The translations under genes and the position numbers were made by a program. Source: Bacteroidota bacterium (GTDB lineage Bacteria > Bacteroidota > Bacteroidia > Bacteroidales > VadinHA17). From it: a stretch of 10,809 nt of DNA. Shown here piece by piece: positions 1 through 5,984 of this stretch (within the stretch, counting starts at the first letter, position 1; every line of letters begins with the position of its first letter). The DNA lies in the NCBI GenBank assembly GCA_030613125.1, contig JAUWMO010000090.1, positions 1-10,809 of the forward strand, in the 5' to 3' direction. The notes below the pieces were generated by a model that saw only the letters and a list, made by a program, of their open reading frames with translations, was not told where the DNA came from and ran no database searches.

Positions 1-1
1 A

Positions 2-304
2 TTGGGACGTGCCCAGGGAGTGTCTATTGCTGCAGCCCTTTACCGGTCGGTTCCCATTTTTGAATATGCTCCCAGGAAAATTAAAATGTCAATTACAGGA
101 AGGGGAAATGCCTCAAAAGAGCAGGTAGCAGGAATGTTGCAATCGTTACTTCAAATTAAAAGCATGCCCGATATGCCCGATGCTACAGATGGTCTGGCAG
201 CAGCCATGTGTCATTATTACCAGAGCAATGTACCTGCGACAGTAAAAACATTTAAAAGCTGGAAAGATTATATAAACAAAAATCCAGGTAAAGTTGAAAG
301 ATAA
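2..304 (+). CDS. ruvC: RuvC Holliday junction resolvase, C-terminal part (5' end outside window)
   Basis: RuvC is the endonuclease that cuts Holliday junctions symmetrically with RuvAB during recombinational repair. The visible 100 residues match its C-terminal half. They start at a GRAQG motif, continue with the conserved FEYAPRKIK and GRGNASKEQV segments, and reach the catalytic DATD near residues 60-63, which corresponds to the last two of the four metal-binding acidic residues in E. coli RuvC. The first catalytic Asp and the Glu lie upstream of the window. The TTG at position 2 is an internal codon, not a start, because the frame is open to the left edge. The gene ends 28 bp from the convergent HIT gene, and I see no clear terminator between them. 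The identification is firm from family motifs. Confidence 0.95.
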   Translation: MGRAQGVSIAAALYRSVPIFEYAPRKIKMSITGRGNASKEQVAGMLQSLLQIKSMPDMPDATDGLAAAMCHYYQSNVPATVKTFKSWKDYINKNPGKVER

Positions 305-332
305 AGTTGTAATGATCTGTTTGCAGGTTATG

Positions 333-725
333 CTAAATCTCAGCCCTGATTTTTTCAGCAATTTCAATAAACTCTTCTTTTGTAAGCTCTAATTTGGGTC
401 TTGAAAAACTTATATCAGCTTCCGAGTTAATTGGCACCAAATGGATATGCGCATGTGGTATTTCCAGTCCAAGTACAGCTACCCCTATCCTGTTACAAGG
501 AATAACCTTCTCAATGGCTCTTGCTACCTGTTTAGAAAAAACTATCATATCAGCCAGAAGTTCATCATCAAGATCAAACAAATAATCTGTTTCTTCCTTG
601 GGGACAATCAGGGTATGTCCCTTGGCAAGTGGATAAATATCCAGAAATGCAAAATACCTTTCATTTTCTGCTATCTTGTAAGAAGGGATTTCTCCTTTAG
701 CAATTTGTGAAAAAATGGAAGCCAT
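333..725 (-). CDS. HIT family hydrolase (HinT-like)
   Basis: Histidine-triad proteins are small cytosolic nucleotide hydrolases or transferases; HinT-like members act on purine nucleoside phosphoramidates. The 130-residue protein has the usual length. The triad HAHIHLVP lies at residues 91-98, with His91, His93 and His95; by family knowledge the middle one is the nucleophile. The N-terminal SIFSQIAKGEIPSYKI segment is typical, but the CxxC zinc motif of many bacterial HIT proteins is replaced by serines. The ATG at 725 is 15 bp downstream of the greA stop, so the two genes are probably cotranscribed from the greA promoter. The physiological substrate cannot be read from the sequence. Confidence 0.93.
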   Translation of the reverse strand: MASIFSQIAKGEIPSYKIAENERYFAFLDIYPLAKGHTLIVPKEETDYLFDLDDELLADMIVFSKQVARAIEKVIPCNRIGVAVLGLEIPHAHIHLVPINSEADISFSRPKLELTKEEFIEIAEKIRAEI

Positions 726-740
726 GGTAGTAAAGGTTTA

Positions 741-1214
741 TTACTTTGATATTTCAACTATCTCAAAGGGTATAGTCCCGGATGGTACCTGTATTTTCAC
801 AGTGTCCCCAACTTTTTTTCCAAGCAATCCTCTGGCAATTGGAGTGCCAACTGATAATTTTCCTGCCTTCAGGTCTGCTTCAGTTTCAGAAACCAGAGTA
901 TATTCCATCATCTCGCCATTTTTTTTGTTCCTGATCTTTATCCTTGTTAATATTTGAACAGTTGATAAATTTATTTTAGATTCATCAATGATTCTAACCT
1001 TAGAAAGAGTGTTAATCAATCTGGTAATTTTTATTTCAAGCAAACCCTGTGCTTCTTTAGCAGCAGCATATTCTGCATTTTCAGAAAGATCCCCCTTGTC
1101 CCTGGCATCAGCAATTTGGCTGGAAATAGCTGGCCTTTCTACAGTAGTAAGATGCTCCAGCTCTTCTTTAAGCTTTTTTAAGCCTTCCTCTGTTACATAA
1201 GCTATTTCATCCAT
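741..1214 (-). CDS. greA: Transcription elongation factor GreA
   Basis: GreA enters the secondary channel of backtracked RNA polymerase and stimulates cleavage of the nascent RNA. At 157 residues it matches the family's usual length of about 158. The N-terminal coiled coil (about 1-75) carries the tip motif DKGDLSENAEY at residues 39-49, with the Mg-coordinating acidic pair Asp42 and Glu45. The C-terminal FKBP-like domain ends with GTPIARGLLGKKVGD and a VPSGTIPFEIVEI strand. The gene is first in a likely two-gene operon with the HIT gene (15-bp gap). A good Bacteroidota-type promoter lies about 70 bp upstream, and the leader contains a hairpin plus U-rich tract, annotated separately. Confidence 0.97.
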   Translation of the reverse strand: MDEIAYVTEEGLKKLKEELEHLTTVERPAISSQIADARDKGDLSENAEYAAAKEAQGLLEIKITRLINTLSKVRIIDESKINLSTVQILTRIKIRNKKNGEMMEYTLVSETEADLKAGKLSVGTPIARGLLGKKVGDTVKIQVPSGTIPFEIVEISK

Positions 1215-1236
1215 AATAACAACTCTTGCATAAAAT

Positions 1237-1269
1237 AATAAAAAACAAAAGAATTCCGAATCTTCGGAA
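1237..1269 (-). promoter_or_regulatory. Hairpin plus U-rich tract in the greA leader (possible attenuator)
   Basis: On the minus strand the leader contains TTCCGAA, two bases, TTCGGAA (1269-1254). This can form a stem of about six pairs with a tetraloop. It is followed at once by a U-rich stretch (TTCTTTTGTTTTTT). It sits between the predicted transcription start (about 1278) and the greA start codon at 1214, so it would form an intrinsic terminator inside the 5' UTR. E. coli greA also has a leader terminator, which yields the GraL RNA. Analogous control here is my inference. Confidence 0.45.
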
Positions 1270-1282
1270 CTCTTTGCAGTTA

Positions 1283-1312
1283 CAAAGATAAGTTTTTTTC
1301 AGATATAGTCAA
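1283..1312 (-). promoter_or_regulatory. Bacteroidota-type promoter of greA-HIT
   Basis: Read on the minus strand, TTG (1312-1310) is followed after 19 bases by TATCTTTG (1290-1283). This exactly fits the Bacteroidota primary sigma consensus TTG / TAnnTTTG. The expected transcript start is near 1278, giving a leader of about 65 nt. Confidence 0.75.
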
Positions 1313-1348
1313 TAATATCAGGGTTATTAAGTTGGATTATTTATTGAT

Positions 1349-1903
1349 TTACTGCTCGTTGATCTGAAAATATTTTGGTTTTAAAATTTCTGAAAATATT
1401 ACAGCTTTTTTAATATCAAATTCACTAATTAAATTTTCCAGTTCAGTTTTTTCCTCTGTTTGGTTATAACCGGATGAAAGTTCTTCAAGGATTGAAGAAT
1501 CATATTTGGACGATTCAGTACTTTCAAAGAACCCGGTTTCGATCTTTGGTGTTGATGGATCATCTTTGGAAAAAATTGATTTTCCTTCATCTGAAAAATT
1601 TACAGTTTCAGTCGTTTCAGGTTCAACGTCAATTTCAGCTTTTTCTTGTTTCTCAACTTCTTCTTCCTCTGCAAATGGCTTAGACTCAGGGAATTGATTC
1701 TCAAGTATTGCTGAAAAGATATTCTCAATCTTACGGCCTGCCTTTGATACTTCAGATTGGGTTTCAGATTCTGGAGATGTTGAGGGTTCACCTGTTTGAT
1801 TTGCAACTGATGGCCTGGCTTTTTTTCTTTTTTTAATCATACTCCCGATCAGCATTAAGGCAATAAGAATTATGTAAATAATTGTGTTAATGTTATCTTC
1901 CAT
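1349..1903 (-). CDS. Membrane-anchored acidic protein of unknown function
   Basis: I do not recognise a named family. The 184-residue protein starts with a single hydrophobic helix (about residues 8-23) followed by the basic patch KKRKKAR. This suggests one membrane anchor with the rest in the cytoplasm. The middle (about 32-155) is low-complexity and rich in Glu, Ser and Thr, and is probably disordered. The C-terminus turns structured with FDIKKAVIFSEIL (162-174), followed by KPKYF. This resembles a conserved C-terminal segment I know from uncharacterised Bacteroidota proteins, so the short helix is likely the functional contact site. The gene lies 72 bp after the lysine-rich exported protein on the same strand and could share its transcript. 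The ATG at 1903 is the only start that keeps the membrane helix. Confidence 0.75.
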   Translation of the reverse strand: MEDNINTIIYIILIALMLIGSMIKKRKKARPSVANQTGEPSTSPESETQSEVSKAGRKIENIFSAILENQFPESKPFAEEEEVEKQEKAEIDVEPETTETVNFSDEGKSIFSKDDPSTPKIETGFFESTESSKYDSSILEELSSGYNQTEEKTELENLISEFDIKKAVIFSEILKPKYFQINEQ

Positions 1904-1975
1904 ATTAATATGCTTTTAAGAGAATTAACTTTCGCGGTTTTCTTTTTATTTTAATAATAAACCAGTATTACACTA

Positions 1976-2284
1976 TCATCTTTTTTTTGCCTTTTTTTTC
2001 TTGAATGGTCTTACAAAAAAAGGATCTTTCCTGGTTTTGGTATTTTGTTTTGCTTCTTTACGTGATTCTTTTATTCTTTTTTGTGTTTCTTTGGTTTGTA
2101 TATCAAACTTGTGTTTGTTTGATTTTTTTATGGCATTTTCATAAGCCTTTTTCTTGTCTTCTTCAGTTTTTTCATACTTTTTTTGGGCTCTCCTTACCTG
2201 TTTTGAGGGCTTTTGACCATACAAAATCATTGGTGCAAGAACAATAAGCAGAATGAACCCAATGCGTTTTAATGATAATTTCAT
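1976..2284 (-). CDS. Small lysine-rich exported protein, unknown function
   Basis: The 102-residue protein has a signal peptide-like N-terminus: basic KLSLKR, then a hydrophobic core around residues 8-20, and probable cleavage after LYG before QKPSK. The mature part is strongly basic, with many Lys and Arg, a likely helical segment (about 30-75) and a C-terminal KKKKAKKR tail. Its KHKFDIQTKETQKRIKESRKE segment resembles short uncharacterised Bacteroidota envelope proteins, recalled from general knowledge and not verified. A role in binding an acidic partner such as nucleic acid or surface polysaccharide is possible but unproven. The ATG at 2284 abuts a TAnnTTTG box for the divergent lipoprotein gene. 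Confidence 0.7.
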   Translation of the reverse strand: MKLSLKRIGFILLIVLAPMILYGQKPSKQVRRAQKKYEKTEEDKKKAYENAIKKSNKHKFDIQTKETQKRIKESRKEAKQNTKTRKDPFFVRPFKKKKAKKR

Positions 2285-2292
2285 TAGTTTTG
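2285..2292 (+). promoter_or_regulatory. Candidate -7 box (TAGTTTTG) of the Rieske-like lipoprotein gene
   Basis: TAGTTTTG fits the TAnnTTTG consensus and lies 23 bp before the ATG at 2316. No TTG is found at the expected distance upstream, so the match is partial. It places the transcript start downstream of the alternative ATG at 2253 and therefore supports the 2316 start. Confidence 0.45.
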
Positions 2293-2315
2293 CATGGTTA
2301 AAAAAGAAAAATAAT

Positions 2316-2804
2316 ATGTTTTCCTCCTTTCACTCAAAATTAAGGAATTTTTTGTTAATTACTTTTTTTTGCGTGCTTTTTCTGTCATGCCGCAAAAATG
2401 AACATAGTATTATACCTGAAACCTTCGTAGATTTTACAATTCGTTTAACCGATCCGCTTTTTATTGACCTGAATGCAATAGGTAATTCAGTGATCGTTGA
2501 TTACAGTTATTTCGGTCCTAATTCGGCCGGATATAAAAACCATGGTATTATTGTTTACAGGGCAAGTCAGGTTGAGTTTTATGCATTTGATCGTACATGT
2601 ACCTGGGAGGAAACTCTTGATCAGGCTGTTGATCTTGATTTGCCCACTGACCTGAGTGCCGAATGCCCGAAGTGCGGGTCAGAATATGTGCTTCCCAGTT
2701 TTGCGAGTCCAACAAAGGATGGACCGGCCATCTATCCCCTGAAACAATATAGAACTGAATATAGTGCAATGAAAAACACTGTCAGGGTTTATAATTTCCC
2801 ATAA
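2316..2804 (+). CDS. Rieske-derived lipoprotein lacking the cluster histidines
   Basis: The 162-residue protein begins with a lipoprotein signal (hydrophobic LLITFFCVLFLSC, lipid Cys25), so it is probably anchored in the envelope. The remaining domain has the shape of a Rieske fold: GIIVYRASQVEFYAFDRTC leads to loop 1 (C95-T-W), and CPKCGSEY at 117-124 is loop 2, followed by a PLKQY segment. Canonical Rieske proteins use CxH and CxxH; here the pairs read C-T-W and C-P-K-C. A standard 2Fe-2S Rieske cluster is therefore unlikely, and three cysteines (95, 117, 120) could bind another metal or a disulfide. Similar His-less forms occur in Bacteroidota, as far as I recall. I prefer the ATG at 2316 over one at 2253, because the latter would overlap the divergent gene and spoil the signal peptide. 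The stop lies just before a GC-rich block. Confidence 0.75.
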   Translation: MFSSFHSKLRNFLLITFFCVLFLSCRKNEHSIIPETFVDFTIRLTDPLFIDLNAIGNSVIVDYSYFGPNSAGYKNHGIIVYRASQVEFYAFDRTCTWEETLDQAVDLDLPTDLSAECPKCGSEYVLPSFASPTKDGPAIYPLKQYRTEYSAMKNTVRVYNFP

Positions 2805-2814
2805 TATTTGTTCG

Positions 2815-3095
2815 CTGCGCTCAGGTAATACACTCGCTGGCGTTCGTGCCTGCCCGCATGCTGTCGCTGTCAGCGTGTCGCCGAACGTTGAGTGACGGAG
2901 GAACGAATACCTCATGAGTCACATCTTGTGACGAATAACCTTTACCGTGCTTCGCCATAGCGGCTACGCGACGGCGAGGACGGAGACACAAGCTTTAGCA
3001 TAGGCGCCCGAAGCTTGCGAAGGTGGGTCATATGTTCGGGCTTCGCCCTCACGTCATTCAATTGCCTGCCTTCACTTCGTTCCGGCAGGTAAATA
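2815..3095. repeat. GC-rich, hairpin-rich intergenic block
   Basis: By hand count 2821-3090 is about 57% G+C, whereas 3121-3180 is about 30%. The block has several inverted repeats: GTCACA-TCT-TGTGAC (2918-2932), TCGCC/GGCGA (2952-2956 and 2973-2977), GCCCGAA/TTCGGGC (3006-3012 and 3035-3041), GGGC-TTC-GCCC (3038-3048) and CCTGCC/GGCAGG (3065-3070 and 3084-3089). It recurrently carries motifs such as CTTCGCC, CGAAGC and TTCGTTCC. I see no credible gene in it. It resembles the interspersed GC-rich palindromic repeats that appear between genes in many environmental bacterial genomes, but only a genome-wide search can show that it is repeated. Confidence 0.6.
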
Positions 3096-3127
3096 TGACT
3101 ATAGTTTAACCATTAAATGACCACTAA

Positions 3128-3160
3128 ATCACATAATGATCACATAATAATCATATGAAC
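3128..3160. repeat. Three 11-bp tandem repeat units after ahcY
   Basis: ATCACATAATG, ATCACATAATA and ATCATATGAAC follow one another directly, giving an 11-bp period close to one helical turn. The third unit is diverged. They lie 19 bp beyond the ahcY stop. The sequence is AT-rich, so chance or slippage is plausible, and no function is assigned. Confidence 0.35.
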
Positions 3161-3179
3161 TATATACTGTGATCCTGAC

Positions 3180-4604
3180 TTAGTACCTGTAATGCTCTGG
3201 TTTATACGGCCCGTTTTTTGGTACTCCAATATAATCGGCCTGTTCTTCTGAGAGTTTTGTCAGATTCACTCCAATATGATCAAGGTGCATCCGGGCGACT
3301 TCTTCATCCAGATGTTTGGGCAGACGATAAACATCGATTTTGTAATCATTTTGCCATAGTTCGATCTGGGCCAGTATTTGGTTTGTAAATGAATTACTCA
3401 TTACAAAAGAGGGATGGCCGGTAGCACAACCAAGATTTACAAGCCGGCCTTCAGCTAAAAGAAATATGCTGTGACCATTGGGGAAAGTGTATTTATCAAC
3501 CTGAGGTTTAATATTATCTTTCCTGATGCCAGGGTAGTTTTCAAGCTGCTCAACCTGTATTTCATGATCAAAGTGACCAATATTACAAACGATGGATTGA
3601 TCTTTCATCTTGCTCATGTGCTCGGCAGTTATAACATCTTTGTTGCCAGTGGCAGTTACAAATATATTACCCTCTGATAAGGATTCTTCAATTGTTTTTA
3701 TTTCAAAACCTTCCATAGCTGCCTGAAGAGCGCAAATAGGATCAATCTCGGTAACAATAACTCTTGAACCATATGACCTCATCGATTTTGCAGAGCCTTT
3801 GCCAACATCACCATATCCACATATCACAACAACTTTTCCAGCCAGCATCACATCAGTGGCCCTTTTGATCCCATCAGCAAGTGATTCACGACAGCCATAA
3901 AGATTGTCAAATTTTGATTTGGTTACTGAATCGTTAACATTAATGGCCGGAGCCAGTAACTTACCCTGTTCCATCATCTGATAAAGACGATTAACACCAG
4001 TGGTGGTTTCTTCCGAAACACCCTTCCATTCTTTAATTATACGGTGCCATTTGGTTGGGTCATCTGCAAGTATCATCTTTAACCGGCTTAAAATTATTTC
4101 TTCCTCTTTGTTAGAAGGAACTATATTAAGGACCGATGCATCATCTTCAGCCTGATAACCTTTATGGATTATTAAGGTTGCATCTCCGCCGTCATCGACT
4201 ACCATATTTGGACCCTTCCCGCCAGGAAACGATAATGCTTGAGCAGTACACCACCAATACTCCTCAAGAGTTTCCCCTTTCCAGGCAAAAACGGGAATTC
4301 CGCGTTCAGCAATTGCTGCTGCTGCATGGTCCTGGGTTGAAAATATATTACAACTAGCCCAGCGTACCTTCGCACCCAATTCTATAAGAGTTTCAATTAG
4401 TACTGCAGTCTGGATGGTCATGTGCAATGACCCCGTAATGCGGGCATCTTTCAATGGCTTTTTTTCTGCAAATTTTTCACGGATCGACATAAGTCCGGGC
4501 ATCTCTTTTTCAGCAATCTCTATTTCTTTCCGTCCAAATCCGGCAAGTTTAATATCCTTTACTTTATAAGGTAAGCTTTCAACAACTGTTTCAGTAATCT
4601 CCAT
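3180..4604 (-). CDS. ahcY: Adenosylhomocysteinase (S-adenosylhomocysteine hydrolase)
   Basis: This cytosolic, NAD-dependent enzyme splits S-adenosylhomocysteine into adenosine and homocysteine, removing the product inhibitor of methyltransferases in the activated methyl cycle. The 474-residue length is that of the long bacterial form, with the extra insert around residues 150-195. Visible key elements are TGSLHMT (His61), STQDHAAAA (89-97), EETTTG with Glu199, NDSVTKSKFDN with Lys229 and Asp233, the NAD-binding GYGDVGKG (263-270) followed by Glu286, and the C-terminal substrate loop GCATGHPSFVMSNSF (392-406). The protein ends with the family-typical KPEHYRY. No neighbour belongs to the methionine cycle, so it appears monocistronic. 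The start at 4604 fits known N-termini, and a TAnnTTTG box lies 28 bp upstream. Confidence 0.98.
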   Translation of the reverse strand: MEITETVVESLPYKVKDIKLAGFGRKEIEIAEKEMPGLMSIREKFAEKKPLKDARITGSLHMTIQTAVLIETLIELGAKVRWASCNIFSTQDHAAAAIAERGIPVFAWKGETLEEYWWCTAQALSFPGGKGPNMVVDDGGDATLIIHKGYQAEDDASVLNIVPSNKEEEIILSRLKMILADDPTKWHRIIKEWKGVSEETTTGVNRLYQMMEQGKLLAPAINVNDSVTKSKFDNLYGCRESLADGIKRATDVMLAGKVVVICGYGDVGKGSAKSMRSYGSRVIVTEIDPICALQAAMEGFEIKTIEESLSEGNIFVTATGNKDVITAEHMSKMKDQSIVCNIGHFDHEIQVEQLENYPGIRKDNIKPQVDKYTFPNGHSIFLLAEGRLVNLGCATGHPSFVMSNSFTNQILAQIELWQNDYKIDVYRLPKHLDEEVARMHLDHIGVNLTKLSEEQADYIGVPKNGPYKPEHYRY

Positions 4605-4631
4605 AATTCTGTTTTCTTTTTAATTTCTTTA

Positions 4632-4639
4632 CAAAAATA
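4632..4639 (-). promoter_or_regulatory. Candidate -7 box (TATTTTTG) of ahcY
   Basis: On the minus strand TATTTTTG fits TAnnTTTG, 28 bp before the ahcY start codon. The -33 region lacks a clean TTG (GTTCG is the nearest candidate), so the promoter is only partly supported. The AT-rich context makes chance matches likely. Confidence 0.4.
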
Positions 4640-4746
4640 CTATTTATTAACGAAATTCAGGCGAACTAAGATGTGTTACCTGCTTTTATTTTACCTGTCT
4701 GGTTAAAATCAGGATTATATATATTGATATCTGGCAAAATTCCAAG

Positions 4747-4790
4747 ATACGTATTTAAATACGTATTATAATACCTATTTAAATACGTAT
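4747..4790. repeat. Two 20-bp palindromes in direct repeat between ribF and ahcY
   Basis: ATACGTATTTAAATACGTAT at 4747-4766 is a perfect 20-bp palindrome. A second copy at 4771-4790 differs by one base (C at 4775 for G). The copies are separated by TATA, so the repeat period is 24 bp. The site lies about 143-186 bp upstream of the ahcY start and 120 bp past the ribF stop. Tandem palindromes of this size are typical of operators for dimeric regulators, so an upstream ahcY control site is possible. Nothing else of note is visible in the 4605-4909 gap except the candidate ahcY promoter. Confidence 0.6.
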
Positions 4791-4909
4791 TAAATTATTC
4801 ACTGTGCTATATTTAATCTTGATTTACAATCTATTGTAATAGCTTATAGGAAGTGTAGTGTTTTATACTTTGTTTATATTTGGCTGCAAACTCATAAAGG
4901 TTACAAAAT

Positions 4910-5839
4910 TCAACATAAAATTTTTAAAGCTTTTTCTTTATCCTTTTTCAATTGTTCAACCAAAGCATCCACATCCGGAAACTTTTTTTCATCTCTTATA
5001 CGGTCAATAAATACAAGTGTAACATCTTGTCCGTAGATGTCTTGCGCGAAATCAAAAATGTTCACTTCAATTGTTTTAACTACCTGCCCGGAATTTAAAG
5101 TAGGTCTGACACCAATATTAAGCATCCCGCTGAATACTTTTTCAGAAATTTTTAGCTTAACCGCATAAACACCATTCGAAGGTATAAGTTTATAACTCTC
5201 CTTTGGAGTTATATTAGCAGTTGGGAAACCAATTTTTCGACCTATCCTTTTTCCGCCTACGATCCTCCCATTTACAAAAAACTCATAACCAAGATATTCG
5301 TTTGCTTTGCGTATTTGTCCCGACCACAATGCTTTCCTAATCAATGTAGAACTAACCTTTTCATCTTTAATGAGTTTTGGAGGTAATTGCAATACCTGAA
5401 AACCAAAGTCGCCGGCACATTCCTTAATAATTTTTAAATCGCCTTCACGGTCCTTTCCAAAATGATGGTTAAAACCAACAATCAGGTACTTTGTCCCTAT
5501 ACGATTTACCAATGTTTTTTCAATAAACTCACATGCACCCTGGTTTGATAACTCACGGGTGAATGGAAGGATTATCAGATGGTCAATGCCTGACTGTTTA
5601 AGAAGGACTTTTTTTTCTTCAAGGGTAGTCAGGAATTTTAGATTTGTATCTTCATGATTTAATACCATCCGCGGATGAGGCCAGAAAGTAATTAAGACTG
5701 ATTTTCCTGAAACTTCACTTGCGAGAGATGTTAGTTTGGAAAGTATTTCCTGGTGGCCTGAATGAACACCATCAAATATTCCTATTGTAACCACTGGATT
5801 AGTTACATCAAACTTAGCCGGGTCGGAATGGATATTCAC
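4910..5839 (-). CDS. ribF: Bifunctional riboflavin kinase / FMN adenylyltransferase
   Basis: RibF phosphorylates riboflavin to FMN and then adenylates it to FAD in the cytosol. The 309-residue protein has both domains at usual length. The N-terminal FMN adenylyltransferase domain (about 12-185) shows GIFDGVHSGH (20-29), TFWPHPR (51-57), GFNHHFGKDREGD (122-134) and the SSTLIRKAL motif (163-171). The C-terminal riboflavin kinase domain (about 186-308) shows GRKIGFPTANI (200-210), NGVYAV (222-227), NIGVRPT (241-247) and IEVNIFDF with Glu258. The start is a GTG at 5839. It lies 25 bp after a TAnnTTTG box, and no in-frame ATG exists upstream before a stop. The gene is divergent from the branching enzyme gene. 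Confidence 0.97.
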   Translation of the reverse strand: MNIHSDPAKFDVTNPVVTIGIFDGVHSGHQEILSKLTSLASEVSGKSVLITFWPHPRMVLNHEDTNLKFLTTLEEKKVLLKQSGIDHLIILPFTRELSNQGACEFIEKTLVNRIGTKYLIVGFNHHFGKDREGDLKIIKECAGDFGFQVLQLPPKLIKDEKVSSTLIRKALWSGQIRKANEYLGYEFFVNGRIVGGKRIGRKIGFPTANITPKESYKLIPSNGVYAVKLKISEKVFSGMLNIGVRPTLNSGQVVKTIEVNIFDFAQDIYGQDVTLVFIDRIRDEKKFPDVDALVEQLKKDKEKALKILC

Positions 5840-5864
5840 GAGAAAGATTTTTGTAAAATGTGCC

Positions 5865-5872
5865 CAAAGTTA
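5865..5872 (-). promoter_or_regulatory. Candidate -7 box (TAACTTTG) of ribF
   Basis: On the minus strand TAACTTTG fits TAnnTTTG exactly, 25 bp upstream of the GTG start of ribF. A clear TTG element is missing at the expected distance. The position supports the GTG start. Confidence 0.5.
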
Positions 5873-5953
5873 AAAAATTGAGTTAATTAATATAAATACG
5901 GTGAATAAATTCAATTATTTTATAACTTAATAATGAGAAAATCATATAATAAC

Positions 5954-5961
5954 TAAGTTTG
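5954..5961 (+). promoter_or_regulatory. Candidate -7 box (TAAGTTTG) of the branching enzyme gene
   Basis: TAAGTTTG fits TAnnTTTG exactly, 23 bp before the ATG at 5985. The -33 TTG is not evident. Together with the ribF box it makes 5840-5984 a divergent promoter region. Confidence 0.5.
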
Positions 5962-5984
5962 TTTGAGTAAAGAAAATCAAATGT

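Noticed and set aside
2253..2315. Upstream in-frame ATG extending the Rieske-like lipoprotein by 21 residues
   Set aside because: It overlaps the divergent gene's start, lies upstream of the candidate -7 box at 2285-2292, and would put a polar stretch before the lipoprotein signal.
2679..2915. Minus-strand 78-codon open frame over the GC-rich block
   Set aside because: It is antisense to the lipoprotein gene and its sequence derives from the repeat-like block; no domain or promoter supports it.
4605..4909. SAH or SAM riboswitch upstream of ahcY
   Set aside because: Only a four- to five-pair CAGG/CCTG stem is visible, without the conserved cores of known SAH or SAM riboswitches, and the probable promoter at 4632-4639 leaves a leader of only about 20 nt.
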